Assembly: GCF_001678945.1 (NCBI RefSeq)
Contig: NZ_CP015124.1
Span: 124,001-188,000, forward strand
Length of the DNA stretch: 64,000 nucleotides
Source: Phaeobacter gallaeciensis
Lineage (GTDB): Bacteria > Pseudomonadota > Alphaproteobacteria > Rhodobacterales > Rhodobacteraceae
Direction of reading: 5' to 3'
Shown here piece after piece: positions 1 to 8,689 of the stretch. The notes under the pieces were generated by a model. The model was not told where the DNA came from and made no database searches. It saw only the letters and a list, made by a program, of their open reading frames with translations. Every line of letters begins with the position of its first letter. Positions within the stretch are counted from its first letter, which is position 1. Made by a program: the position numbers and the translations under genes.

Positions 1-1691
1 GTTTCCCCTATCAGGAAACCGACGATCAGCTGCGCGCCATCGAGGACGTGATGGCGGATATGACCTCGGGCCAGCCAATGGACCGGTTGATTTGCGGCGA
101 TGTCGGCTTTGGCAAGACCGAGGTCGCGATGCGCGCGGCCTTTGTCGCGGCGATGTCCGGCGTGCAGGTCGCGGTGATCGCGCCGACAACCCTGCTGGCG
201 CGTCAGCACGCGGCCTCGTTCGCCGAACGGTTCCGGGGTTTCCCTTTGGAAGTCAGACAGTTGTCGCGCTTTGTTACGGCAAAGGATGCCGCCAAAACGC
301 GCGAAGGGATGGCCAAGGGCACCGTTGATATCGTGATCGGCACCCACGCACTGTTGGCCAAGGGTATCAAGTTTCAAAACCTTGGCCTGCTGATCATCGA
401 CGAAGAGCAGCATTTCGGCGTCGGCCATAAGGAACGCCTGAAGCAGCTGCGCAGCGACATTCACGTGCTGACCCTGACCGCAACGCCGATCCCGCGGACC
501 CTGCAGCTGAGCCTGACGGGCGTGCGGGATCTGTCGATCATCGGCACGCCGCCGGTGGACCGGCTGGCGATCCGCACCTATGTCAGCGAATTCGACGCTG
601 TCACCATCCGCGAAGGGTTGCTGCGGGAACATTATCGCGGCGGACAAAGCTTTTACGTGGTACCGCGGATTTCAGACCTCGCCGAGGTCGAGGAATTCCT
701 CAAGGAGCAACTGCCCGAGCTGACCTATGTGGTGGCGCATGGTCAGATGGCGGCCGGGGAACTGGATGACCGGATGAATGCCTTCTACGACGGCAAATTC
801 GACATCCTTCTGGCGACAACCATCGTGGAATCGGGCCTCGACATTCCGACGGCAAACACCATGGTGGTGCACCGGGCCGATATGTTCGGTCTGGCGCAGC
901 TTTATCAGATCCGGGGCCGGGTGGGCCGTTCGAAAACCCGTGCCTATGCTTACCTGACCACCAAGCCGCGCGTGCGCCTGACCGCGACGGCTGAAAAACG
1001 GCTCAAGGTGCTCGGTTCGCTCGACACTCTGGGCGCCGGATTTACCCTTGCCAGTCAGGATCTTGATATCCGCGGCGCTGGGAACCTGCTGGGCGAGGAA
1101 CAATCGGGCCAGATGCGCGATGTGGGCTACGAGCTGTACCAATCCATGCTGGAAGAGGCGATTGCCAAGATCAAGGCCGGGGAGTTGGAGGGCCTTTCCG
1201 AGGGCGACGATCAGTGGGCGCCGCAGATCAATCTGGGCGTGCCGGTGCTGATCCCCGAGGACTACGTGCCCGACCTTGATGTGCGCCTTGGCCTCTATCG
1301 CCGCCTCTCGGGCCTCACGACCAAGGTCGAGCTGGAAGGGTTCGCGGCAGAACTGATCGACCGGTTCGGCAAACTGCCGAAAGAGGTCAACACCTTGATG
1401 CTGGTGGTGCGGATCAAGGCGATGTGCAAACGCGCGGGCATCGCCAAGCTGGACGCCGGTCCCAAGGGCGCAACCCTGCAGTTCCACAATGACAAATTCG
1501 CCTCCCCTCAGGGGCTGGTCGAATTCATCGAGGATCAGAAGGGCCTGGCCAAGGTCAAGGACAACAAGATCGTCGTGCGTCGCGACTGGAAGAAGGACAG
1601 CGACAAGATCAAGGGCGCCTTTGCCATCGCCCGCGACCTGGCCGAAAAGGTGGTCGCGGAGAAGAAAAAAGCCAAGGCAAAGCAGGGCTAG
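1..1691 (+). CDS. mfd: transcription-repair coupling factor Mfd, C-terminal part (5' end outside window)
   Basis: The reading frame is open from base 3 of the window and ends at TAG 1689-1691, so only the C-terminal half or so is present. Mfd is a DNA translocase that removes RNA polymerase stalled at lesions and recruits UvrA. The visible part starts just before the RecG-like motor: Walker [12 protein letters not shown], a DEEQ-type Walker B in [10 protein letters not shown], and motif [11 protein letters not shown]. Helicase domain 2 with [14 protein letters not shown] follows, then the C-terminal D7 domain region, and the protein ends in a lysine-rich tail. An internal ATG at 48 is not the true start because conserved Mfd sequence continues upstream of it. 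The next gene is convergent. Confidence 0.96.
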   Translation, partial: FPYQETDDQLRAIEDVMADMTSGQPMDRLICGDVGFGKTEVAMRAAFVAAMSGVQVAVIAPTTLLARQHAASFAERFRGFPLEVRQLSRFVTAKDAAKTREGMAKGTVDIVIGTHALLAKGIKFQNLGLLIIDEEQHFGVGHKERLKQLRSDIHVLTLTATPIPRTLQLSLTGVRDLSIIGTPPVDRLAIRTYVSEFDAVTIREGLLREHYRGGQSFYVVPRISDLAEVEEFLKEQLPELTYVVAHGQMAAGELDDRMNAFYDGKFDILLATTIVESGLDIPTANTMVVHRADMFGLAQLYQIRGRVGRSKTRAYAYLTTKPRVRLTATAEKRLKVLGSLDTLGAGFTLASQDLDIRGAGNLLGEEQSGQMRDVGYELYQSMLEEAIAKIKAGELEGLSEGDDQWAPQINLGVPVLIPEDYVPDLDVRLGLYRRLSGLTTKVELEGFAAELIDRFGKLPKEVNTLMLVVRIKAMCKRAGIAKLDAGPKGATLQFHNDKFASPQGLVEFIEDQKGLAKVKDNKIVVRRDWKKDSDKIKGAFAIARDLAEKVVAEKKKAKAKQG

Positions 1692-1718
1692 GCCTTCAGC
1701 GCGCAGGGATGGTGCGGG

Positions 1719-3389
1719 TCAGGCGCAACAGTCCTGCGGCGCCATCGCCACCTGCGCGCAGCCGCAGGAGGCCATGATCCCGTCCGAACGCGCCTGCGCC
1801 AGATCCAGCTTCTGGCGAATGTGGTCGATTTCCACGGTTTCCCCACGCGCCGCGAGGCAGTCGTGCAACCCTTTGAGGCTCCAGACGTTGTCGGGATGGA
1901 TCGACGCCCGCGACAGGGTGCCATCCAGTCCCAGATCGGCGCGATAGACGGCCTCTGCCTCCGCCACATGGCCTTGCTCTAGCAGCAGCGCCCCCAGCGC
2001 GTGGCGGGTCGGCTGCATCCAGCCCCAGGGTTCATCATAGGGCAGGTTGTCATCCAGATCGACCGAGCAGCGCAGGTGGCCATAGGCGATATCAAAGTTG
2101 CCCTTGCGGTATTCAATCTCACCGCGCAGCATTTCCCGCGCGATTTCAAGAAGATCGACAACGCGGTTGTTGTGCATCAGACGGGTCTCCGGCACCCGGT
2201 CCTTGGCCACAAGGAACAGCGCTTCCTCGGCCTCAGCCTCAGCCACGCGGCCCGTCGCAGCATAGCCAAGGGCACGGGCATAATGGGTAGTGGCTGTCAG
2301 AGTACGGAACAACTCCTGGTCCTCTGGCAGTTCCAGCGCGATCGCCTCGTCCCAACGGCCGAACCGGATCAGGATATGAGGATGCATGGCCATGTAGCTT
2401 TCGAAGTAATCCGCCATTGGCGGGCTTTCGATCCGTAGCATTTCAATCGGCGTGGTGTCCCACAGCCCCTGATTTGCACGTAGGGCTGGCTCGATTTGTC
2501 CAAGGAAAAGAGCACCATAGATCACGAAGTGATAATCGTGCTGCCGATAGCCGGTGTAGATATTATAGGCGCCTTCGCGTTCGTAGTATTTTAGGTCTGC
2601 TTCGATCGCCTTCTGGTTCCAATAGACCACATCCTGATAATTGCCGCAGAGCACGTCGATATGGGTGGGCATATGCACCAGATGCCCGGCATCGGGCACC
2701 AGATCGCGCAGCACATCACCCGCCTTCAGCGCCTTTTCCGGGGTCGGCGACATTTCCATCAGGTGCACATAAAGATGCAGCAGGCCGGGATGGGTCATGG
2801 CTCCGGGCAGGCTATCAAAGGCGTCTTCCAGAACCTGTTGCGCTTCTTTCGTTGCCGCGCCTTCTGCCGGAAGGCCGGTTTTCAGATCCCACATCTTCCA
2901 GGGCGTGAGGTTCAAGAGGCTTTCGACATAGACGCAGCGCAGGTCCAGATTGTCCGGCACCTCGGCAAAGGCCGCGCGCATGCTGTTGGCAAAATCATGG
3001 TCCCATGCGTGCATGTCATCAACGGGTGTGCGCTGCGGATAGCGGGCGGTCAGGGCGTTGATCAGGGCGCACTCGGCCGGGGTGCAGCCCTTTGCGTGGG
3101 CCAGAGCGGACTGCGTCGCATCATAGGCGGTCGCCAGCGCTTCAGCCCGGGTGGCGGGGTCGTGCAGCTCCCACGGCATGTTATAGTTGGGGCCGGATGC
3201 ATAGGCGAGGCCCCAATGCGCCATGGCGCAACCCGGATCCTCGGCCAGCGCGCGGCGAAAACAGGTGGCTGCCTCCTGATGGTTATAGCCATAGGTCCAG
3301 ATCAGACCGCGATCAAACCACAGCTGCGCCTTGGCGCTGCCGGTGGTCACGGGACAGGAATAGGTCCCGAGATCATAATAGAAATCCAT
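1719..3389 (-). CDS. tetratricopeptide-repeat protein with C-terminal cysteine cluster
   Basis: This 556-residue protein has no signal peptide or membrane segment that I can see, so it is probably cytoplasmic. The N-terminal part contains a typical TPR helix pair around residues 25-65 (AATCFRRALAEDPGCAMAHW), and further TPR-like helices recur to about residue 500. Such repeats make a superhelical protein-binding surface. The last 16 residues hold Cys542, Cys544, Cys554 and Cys555, a CxC...CC arrangement that could bind metal or be redox active. That is inference. An AAGGGG ribosome site precedes the ATG. It is convergent with mfd and upstream of nothing obviously related, so no partner or pathway can be named. 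The family is common in marine Roseobacters but functionally undescribed to my knowledge. Confidence 0.85.
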   Translation of the reverse strand: MDFYYDLGTYSCPVTTGSAKAQLWFDRGLIWTYGYNHQEAATCFRRALAEDPGCAMAHWGLAYASGPNYNMPWELHDPATRAEALATAYDATQSALAHAKGCTPAECALINALTARYPQRTPVDDMHAWDHDFANSMRAAFAEVPDNLDLRCVYVESLLNLTPWKMWDLKTGLPAEGAATKEAQQVLEDAFDSLPGAMTHPGLLHLYVHLMEMSPTPEKALKAGDVLRDLVPDAGHLVHMPTHIDVLCGNYQDVVYWNQKAIEADLKYYEREGAYNIYTGYRQHDYHFVIYGALFLGQIEPALRANQGLWDTTPIEMLRIESPPMADYFESYMAMHPHILIRFGRWDEAIALELPEDQELFRTLTATTHYARALGYAATGRVAEAEAEEALFLVAKDRVPETRLMHNNRVVDLLEIAREMLRGEIEYRKGNFDIAYGHLRCSVDLDDNLPYDEPWGWMQPTRHALGALLLEQGHVAEAEAVYRADLGLDGTLSRASIHPDNVWSLKGLHDCLAARGETVEIDHIRQKLDLAQARSDGIMASCGCAQVAMAPQDCCA

Positions 3390-3513
3390 GAAAACACCCC
3401 TTCAAGCTTATGAAGAGGTTAGGGTTTTCAGGCTTGCCGGGCAAGCGGCGTGTCCCCGGCGCGACGCGGCAGCAGTGCAGTTGCGCAATCTGCTGGCAGG
3501 CGGTGGTGCGGGG

Positions 3514-4737
3514 TTAAACCGCAGGCAGGCGTGCTTCTACTCGCGCCATATGCAGCATGACGAGAAACCCGAGGAAAGCCATGATCAGAATGCCTGCGGT
3601 CAGCGGAAGCAGCGATCCGTCGAACAACAGCCCGACCGGTGCGGCGATGGCTGCGGCAACTACTGTGGAGATTGCCCCCATGACCGAGGCAGCCATACCC
3701 GCGATATGGCCCATCGGCTCCATCCCCATGGCGTTGAGATTGCCAAGGGTAACGCCGGCCATGAAGAACACGCTGGTCTGCCAGATCACAAACAGGCCAA
3801 AGGCAACGGAGTTGTCCAGCGGCATGCTTTCCAAGACCAGCATGGCCGATGCCAGACCGATCTGGGAGGCCAGCGCCCAGGTCACCATGCGGCGCATCCC
3901 CAGACGCACCACCAGTACAGCATTCAGGAGGCTGCCCGTCCCGGCCACCAGCGCAACGCCGAAGAACCAGTAAGGGAAGCTTTCGGCGCGGTCAAAGACC
4001 ACGTCATAGGCCGGTTGAACCAGGGTGATCATGGTAAACAGCATGCCAAGGCACAGGCATTGGGCGATGATCGACAGGCGGACGGTGGGGTGGGTCACCA
4101 TCTCCTTCAGTGCTGCAGCCATCAGCGCCGGGCGCACCGGGCGGCGGTCTTGCCGCTCCAGCGTTTCGGGCAGGCGCACGCCCATCCAAAGTGCGATGAT
4201 GAGAGCAAAGGCCGCAAAGGCAGCAAAGATGCCGCGCCAGCTGGAAAAGGCAATGATGACGGAGCCCAGCATCGGCGCAACCGCCGGAACGAGGGTGAAG
4301 ATCATCATGGCGATGGAGACAACCCGCGCCATCTCACGGCCCGAATAGAGATCCCGCACCACGGCCATGGCGACAACGCGCGGTCCGGCTGCGCCAAGCC
4401 CCATGGTGACCCGCGCCAAAAGCGCCAGTTCCAGGGATTGCGCGGCCCAGGCCGCAGCCGCCGAGATGATGTAGAGAATGACGCCGCCAAAAATGACGGG
4501 CTTGCGGCCAAAGGCGTCAGAGATCGGGCCAGTAAAGAAGGTGCCGATACCCATGCCCAGAACAAAAGAGGTGATGATCAGCTGCGCCCGATTTATGTTG
4601 TCGGGGCTGAGCGTTGCGCCAATTTCCGGCAGTGCCGGCAGCATGGCGTCGATGGAAAAGGCGATGGTAGCAAACATCATCGCGATCAAGGCGATAAATT
4701 CACCTTTCGACATCGGGTTTGAAACGGATTTTGACAT
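3514..4737 (-). CDS. Bcr/CflA-family multidrug efflux MFS transporter
   Basis: The product is a 407-residue major facilitator of the 12-helix DHA1 type, resembling Bcr/CflA drug exporters of the inner membrane. Supporting features are the first-helix signature around FSIDAMLPALPEI, the loop 2-3 motif GPISDAFGRKPV, and alternating hydrophobic segments throughout. The start was placed at 4737 rather than 4749 because GAGG lies six bases before this ATG, and the upstream ATG overlaps that ribosome site. It is monocistronic on the minus strand; the TPR gene on its 3' side begins after 124 bases. The exported substrate cannot be read from sequence. Confidence 0.9.
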   Translation of the reverse strand: MSKSVSNPMSKGEFIALIAMMFATIAFSIDAMLPALPEIGATLSPDNINRAQLIITSFVLGMGIGTFFTGPISDAFGRKPVIFGGVILYIISAAAAWAAQSLELALLARVTMGLGAAGPRVVAMAVVRDLYSGREMARVVSIAMMIFTLVPAVAPMLGSVIIAFSSWRGIFAAFAAFALIIALWMGVRLPETLERQDRRPVRPALMAAALKEMVTHPTVRLSIIAQCLCLGMLFTMITLVQPAYDVVFDRAESFPYWFFGVALVAGTGSLLNAVLVVRLGMRRMVTWALASQIGLASAMLVLESMPLDNSVAFGLFVIWQTSVFFMAGVTLGNLNAMGMEPMGHIAGMAASVMGAISTVVAAAIAAPVGLLFDGSLLPLTAGILIMAFLGFLVMLHMARVEARLPAV

Positions 4738-4892
4738 AGATAACCTCATGCGGCGCTTCAGAAGGAACCGGAAATCGGATCCAATCCGGGCGCCGCTGAA
4801 AGGCCGCTACCATGATTTTAAAAAAGGCACCAGTAGATCGCCTGCACAGGACTCTGTGCATCAATGCGATGGTCAGAATTGCGGCAGGGTCG

Positions 4893-5270
4893 TCACTGTC
4901 GCGCAGGCGACGTGGGCGGATCGGGACACTCATCCTCGTTGGCCGCAGTGGTCGGATCTTCGCGGTGGTGGCGACCGAAATGGGCGATCAGCCACTCGCT
5001 GTGTTCTTCGCGTTTTTGGATCTGGTAGAGCGCGAACTCCCGGATCGCCAGGGCAAAGACCCCAAGGCCGCTGAAGATCAGGATGATCGTGCCAATCTTC
5101 CCGGCCGCCGTCACGGGAACAAAGTTCCCGTAACCCACGGTGGAAATGGTCACGACCGTAAAGAACAGGCTGTCCAGCCAGTTCCACCCCTCGGCGTAAT
5201 GAAAAAACACTGTACTGAAAACGACGATACCGATGAGGGTGGCAAAGATACTGGACCGCTTAATCTGCAT
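4893..5270 (-). CDS. two-transmembrane potassium channel family protein
   Basis: This small 125-residue inner-membrane protein has one hydrophobic helix (about residues 9-25), a pore loop with the K+ selectivity filter TVGYG at residues 44-48, and a second helix (about 58-80). That is the minimal KcsA-like pore architecture, and four subunits would make a channel. The C-terminal 45 residues are charged and end in a proline- and acid-rich tail with no RCK/TrkA domain. Its ATG overlaps the TAA of the DsbA-like gene by one base (TAATG), so the two are translationally coupled. It is the last gene of a three-gene minus-strand operon. Confidence 0.88.
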   Translation of the reverse strand: MQIKRSSIFATLIGIVVFSTVFFHYAEGWNWLDSLFFTVVTISTVGYGNFVPVTAAGKIGTIILIFSGLGVFALAIREFALYQIQKREEHSEWLIAHFGRHHREDPTTAANEDECPDPPTSPARQ

Positions 5271-5938
5271 TATTCATCCTTTGGTCCGGCTTCCAACTGG
5301 GACATGATGTCGGCGATCACCTGCTTCCACAGTTCGGGCGGCTGGGCACCGGGCACGGCGTGCTGGTTGGCCACCACGAAGGTCGGGACCGAGTTCACGC
5401 CCATCTTGCGCGAATGCGCATCGCGGGACTGGATCGCCTCGATGTCGTTCTCGGTCTCCAGCAGTTTCAGCATGACATCGCGTTCCATGCCAATCTCTTG
5501 GGCAATGTCAGCCAGGATTTCGGGATCACCAATATCGAGGCCTTTGACGAAATAGGCTTCGAACAGGGTATCCACGGCGGCGGTTTGTTTACCTTCGGTG
5601 CCTGCCCAATGGATCAGCCGATGCGCGTTGAGCGTATTGGGCGTGCGCTTCATGCCTTCGAAATCGATCGACAGTCCGGCCTGTTCAGCATGTTCCACGA
5701 TGGGGGCATAGGCCCGCACCGCGCCTTCCTTGCCGCCAAACTTCGCCTCAAGATAGGCGCGCCGGTCCATACCTTCGCGGGGCATGTCGGGGTTCAGCTG
5801 GAAGGGGTGCCATTCGATCACAAAAGGATGGTCGGGAATCTCGGCCAAGGCTTTGTCCAGATGCGTCTTACCGATATAGCACCAGGGGCAGATCGGGTCC
5901 GAAAGAATGTCGAGCTTGACCGAAGGAAGGCTGGTCAT
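5270..5938 (-). CDS. DsbA-family (FrnE-like) thiol oxidoreductase
   Basis: A 222-residue thioredoxin-fold protein of the FrnE / 2-hydroxychromene-2-carboxylate isomerase-like DsbA subfamily. The redox motif C-P-W-C is at residues 17-20 straight after the first strand, and the cis-proline region VNSVPTFVV appears near residue 180. There is no signal peptide, so it acts in the cytoplasm, as is usual for FrnE-type members linked to oxidative stress or polyketide tailoring. AAGGA lies six bases before the ATG, inside the stop region of the upstream CoA ligase. The gene sits between that ligase and a K+ channel gene, and the exact substrate is unknown. Confidence 0.9.
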   Translation of the reverse strand: MTSLPSVKLDILSDPICPWCYIGKTHLDKALAEIPDHPFVIEWHPFQLNPDMPREGMDRRAYLEAKFGGKEGAVRAYAPIVEHAEQAGLSIDFEGMKRTPNTLNAHRLIHWAGTEGKQTAAVDTLFEAYFVKGLDIGDPEILADIAQEIGMERDVMLKLLETENDIEAIQSRDAHSRKMGVNSVPTFVVANQHAVPGAQPPELWKQVIADIMSQLEAGPKDE

Positions 5939-5941
5939 GGG

Positions 5942-7450
5942 TTATCCTTTGAAATAGGCCGGCAGCGCGCGCCTCAGTAGTTTTCCGTTTGCGCCAGTCG
6001 GCAGGGCCTCAAGATACACATAGGCGCGCGGTTGTTTGTAACGCGCCAGGCAGTCCGTGGCAAAATCCCGCAGGTCGGCTTCGGGGATCTCTTGCGGGCC
6101 GGTGTAGAAGGCCACGATAATATGTGTGTCTTCCTTGACTTCAACCGATGTCACCCCGACTTGCACAATCCCGTGATGAGCGGCAAGCGTGGTCTCGACC
6201 TCGATGGGCGAGACGCGGAAACCACCAGCGTTCATCATGTCATCGGCGCGCCCCAGATAGGTGATCTGGCCGTCGGCCGCCATGGCGCCCTGATCGCCGG
6301 TCAGGAACCAGTCTCCCTGCATGCGCGCCTCGGTTTCATCGGGGGCGTTCAGATAGCCCAGCATCAGACCGGGGTCCGACCGGTGCACGGCGATGGTACC
6401 TTCGGCGCCGCGCGGTACTGGCCCGTCTGGACCAAGGATCGCAACCCGGCGTCCTTCCTGCGGCTGGCCAAGCGCATCGCCGCGCGCCGGGTGTGCCGGG
6501 CTGGAAGAAATGAAGGTCGAACATTCGGACATGCCGTAGGCCTCAAAAAGGGCCCGGCCGGTTCGATCGCTCCAAAGCTCGGAGAGGTGGCGCGAGAGCT
6601 TTTCACCGGCACAAAGGCCATGGCGCAGATCCGGCAGGTCAAGAGTGCAATTTGAGTTAAGGATTTTTCGATAAACGCCGGGTGCAGCAGCAAAAATGCT
6701 GGCGTGGTGGTCGCGCAGAAGTGCCGGGATTGCCTCGGGCGGTGTGTCGGGATCAGGGATCAGCGCGGTTGCGCCAATGCTCCACGGATCCATCAATCCG
6801 GTGCCCAAGGTGAAGGTCCAGTTGAAGGCGCCGGCGTGCAGCAGGCGGTCGTGTTCTGAAAGGTCGTACCAGTCCCGCACCATCATTTGCCGCGCCCATA
6901 TCGCGCGGGGGGCATGAGCGACGGCGCGGGGTGATCCGCTGGTGCCGGAGGTATAGACCACATAGGCCAGACGGTCGGGATCCCCCATGTCATACTCGCA
7001 GGGAGGAAGGTCGCGCATCGCGGTCAGTTCAGGCAGGATGATTTCGCGCGGGTGATCGGCGCAGGCGACCGACGGGTCGCGCAGAACTGCGGCCACGTCG
7101 AGTTCCGCAATCATCTTGGCGGTTTCCGGTGCGGTTAGCTGCGAGGAGGTCGGGACGGGTACCAGACCAGCCGCAATCGCGCCAAGATAGGCCAGCGGGA
7201 AATCGACCGTATTGCCAAGCCGCATCATCACAATGTCGCCAGGGCGCAGACCCGCCGCCAACAGCCCCGTGCCAGTGCCGCGCACCGCGGCCTCCAGCTG
7301 GGCATAGGTCCATTTCTGGCTTTGATCGCGGCCAAGGACCTCCAACGCAGGTTTTTGAGGGCGGTCGGGTGCGAAACGCAGTACATGGGCGGCCATGTTG
7401 AAAGGCGCCGGGCAGGGGGCAAACGGCCCATTGTCGAAAACTGATATCAT
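5942..7450 (-). CDS. AMP-dependent acyl-CoA synthetase (benzoate/acyl-CoA ligase type)
   Basis: A 502-residue adenylate-forming enzyme that would activate a carboxylic acid to its CoA thioester through an acyl-AMP. The ATP/AMP signature YTSGTSGSPRAVAH begins near residue 166; the usual lysine of the TSGTTGxPKG motif is arginine here. The LTGDQG adenylation motif and the C-terminal catalytic lysine in the context PTGANGKLLRR are present, so the enzyme looks intact. The sequence recalls benzoate-CoA ligase and medium-chain acyl-CoA ligases. The substrate cannot be fixed. It is the first gene of an operon with the DsbA-like and K+ channel genes, and is divergent from an XRE-cupin regulator 64 bases away, which probably controls it. 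Confidence 0.9.
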   Translation of the reverse strand: MISVFDNGPFAPCPAPFNMAAHVLRFAPDRPQKPALEVLGRDQSQKWTYAQLEAAVRGTGTGLLAAGLRPGDIVMMRLGNTVDFPLAYLGAIAAGLVPVPTSSQLTAPETAKMIAELDVAAVLRDPSVACADHPREIILPELTAMRDLPPCEYDMGDPDRLAYVVYTSGTSGSPRAVAHAPRAIWARQMMVRDWYDLSEHDRLLHAGAFNWTFTLGTGLMDPWSIGATALIPDPDTPPEAIPALLRDHHASIFAAAPGVYRKILNSNCTLDLPDLRHGLCAGEKLSRHLSELWSDRTGRALFEAYGMSECSTFISSSPAHPARGDALGQPQEGRRVAILGPDGPVPRGAEGTIAVHRSDPGLMLGYLNAPDETEARMQGDWFLTGDQGAMAADGQITYLGRADDMMNAGGFRVSPIEVETTLAAHHGIVQVGVTSVEVKEDTHIIVAFYTGPQEIPEADLRDFATDCLARYKQPRAYVYLEALPTGANGKLLRRALPAYFKG

Positions 7451-7514
7451 GGATCTTCGCTAGCGTGACACGTCCCGCGTTGCAAGCTGCCGTGCTGCGG
7501 CCTATAGAAACAGC

Positions 7515-8138
7515 ATGACTGGCCGCGACCCCAAAACCCTTATCACCATTGCCCGCTCTGGCGGCGAAGACACGCAGGCAGAACCGCTGGACCTTGGCGC
7601 CCGCGTGCGGGAATTGCGCAAGGCGCGGGACTGGACGCTGGAACACGCGGCCAATCAAGCGGGGCTGGCCCGTTCGACCCTGTCAAAGATCGAAAACGGC
7701 CAGATGTCCCCGACTTATGACGCCCTGAAAAAGCTGGCCGTCGGGCTGGAAATTTCAGTACCGCAGCTGTTCACCCCGCCGCAGCGCGATCAGGTGAACG
7801 GGCGGATGACAGTGACAAAATCCGGTGAAGGATCGCATCAGGCGACGGCCACCTATGAGCACGAACTGCTCGCCGATGGTTTGACCCGCAAGCAGATGCT
7901 GCCGTACCGGGCCCGGGTCCGGGCGCGCTCGATGGATGAGTTTGACGGCTGGGTACGGCACGACGGCGAGGAATTCCTCTATGTGCTGACCGGGGTGATC
8001 ATGCTTTATACCGAGTTTTACGAGCCGGTTGAAATGCGCCGGGGCGACAGCGCCTATTACGATGGTGCCATGGGGCACAACGTGATCTCGCTCAGTCCGG
8101 ATGATGCGACCATTCTGTGGGTCACGTCCCTGGTCTGA
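7515..8138 (+). CDS. XRE-family regulator with C-terminal cupin sensor domain
   Basis: A 207-residue one-component transcription factor. An N-terminal helix-turn-helix of the XRE type spans about residues 27-82 (LARSTLSKIENGQMSPT is the recognition segment), and a cupin_2 beta-barrel occupies about residues 125-195 (VRHDGEEFLYVLTGV). Proteins of this build usually sense a small metabolite and repress a neighbouring catabolic gene. It is divergent from the acyl-CoA ligase operon with 64 bases between starts, which makes that operon the likely target. No distinct palindrome in the short gap allowed an operator to be assigned. A longer gap (8139-8316) follows with no recognisable gene. Confidence 0.92.
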   Translation: MTGRDPKTLITIARSGGEDTQAEPLDLGARVRELRKARDWTLEHAANQAGLARSTLSKIENGQMSPTYDALKKLAVGLEISVPQLFTPPQRDQVNGRMTVTKSGEGSHQATATYEHELLADGLTRKQMLPYRARVRARSMDEFDGWVRHDGEEFLYVLTGVIMLYTEFYEPVEMRRGDSAYYDGAMGHNVISLSPDDATILWVTSLV

Positions 8139-8316
8139 AGGCCGCAGTGAAGTACTGCTGGCAACGCCCTGAATTTTTACGATTTTATTTTTTGAGGGAT
8201 GGCGCCCAGGAATTTTCGCGCATCACCGTATGACCCGCGCTACGGGCATTTCAGCCCACAGCGGTCACAGCGGCTGTAGTCCCCACCCCAATGCGATGAC
8301 CAAAGGAACACGGCGC

Positions 8317-8547
8317 TCAGATCGCATCGCGTTCCAACTCTTCATGCAGCTTTTCCCAAAACAGGAAGTCGTCGGCCTCTTCCTGCGCCTCGGTGAGCGT
8401 CAGGTGATGCGACTGGGCCAGGTAAGCAACGAACCCGTCCTTGTCGCCGATCGGACAGGGAGCATACCGGCGTTGAAGATACGGAAACCGCTGTTTGGCG
8501 CGGGGAAAGCGGACCGCCCAGCTGGCCGAAGCAGAGAAACATGACAT
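8317..8547 (-). CDS. small conserved-looking hypothetical protein
   Basis: A 76-residue reading frame whose C-terminal half is acidic and helical (LTLTEAQEEADDFLFWEKLHEELE), preceded by a basic, aromatic N-terminal part. I do not recognise a family. The start at 8547 was chosen because the longer in-frame version, from 8661, runs through a promoter-like TTGACA and a palindrome and begins with unlikely protein sequence. The ribosome site is weak. It lies between the cupin regulator (opposite strand) and a solute-binding protein gene on the same strand. The reading of this frame as coding rests on its plausible amino-acid composition. Confidence 0.55.
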   Translation of the reverse strand: MSCFSASASWAVRFPRAKQRFPYLQRRYAPCPIGDKDGFVAYLAQSHHLTLTEAQEEADDFLFWEKLHEELERDAI

Positions 8548-8574
8548 TTCGAGTACCCCGTGAAAACAACAACA

Positions 8575-8603
8575 ATACGGTATTATGGTAGCAAATATGT
8601 CAA
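8575..8603 (-). promoter_or_regulatory. candidate sigma70-type promoter for the 76-residue ORF
   Basis: On the minus strand a perfect TTGACA (8603-8598) lies about 50 bases before the start of the small ORF. The -10 region, 17-18 bases further on, is a poor match (CGTATT), so the assignment depends on the -35 element. Confidence 0.35.
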
Positions 8604-8640
8604 AAAAGAAAACAATTGGATCATGAAGATCTTCACGATC
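8600..8640 (-). terminator. near-perfect 22-bp palindrome followed by T-rich tract
   Basis: Bases 8619-8640 form a palindrome centred on TGAAGATCTTCA with GATC at both ends and a single mismatched pair. On the minus strand it is followed by a T-rich stretch (8618-8600). It lies 50 bases beyond the stop codon of the solute-binding protein gene and could end that transcript. It could equally be a protein-binding operator. Confidence 0.45.
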
Positions 8641-8689
8641 ACGCGAAACCGCTGTGATCAACGCCTAGTGGTTGCGGCGCCGTGCCCAA

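Noticed and set aside
3388-4722. A 444-codon plus-strand frame opposite the Bcr/CflA exporter
   Set aside because: The translation is rich in His, Gly, Gln and Asp with no hydrophobic core, the mirror of a membrane protein; it is a shadow.
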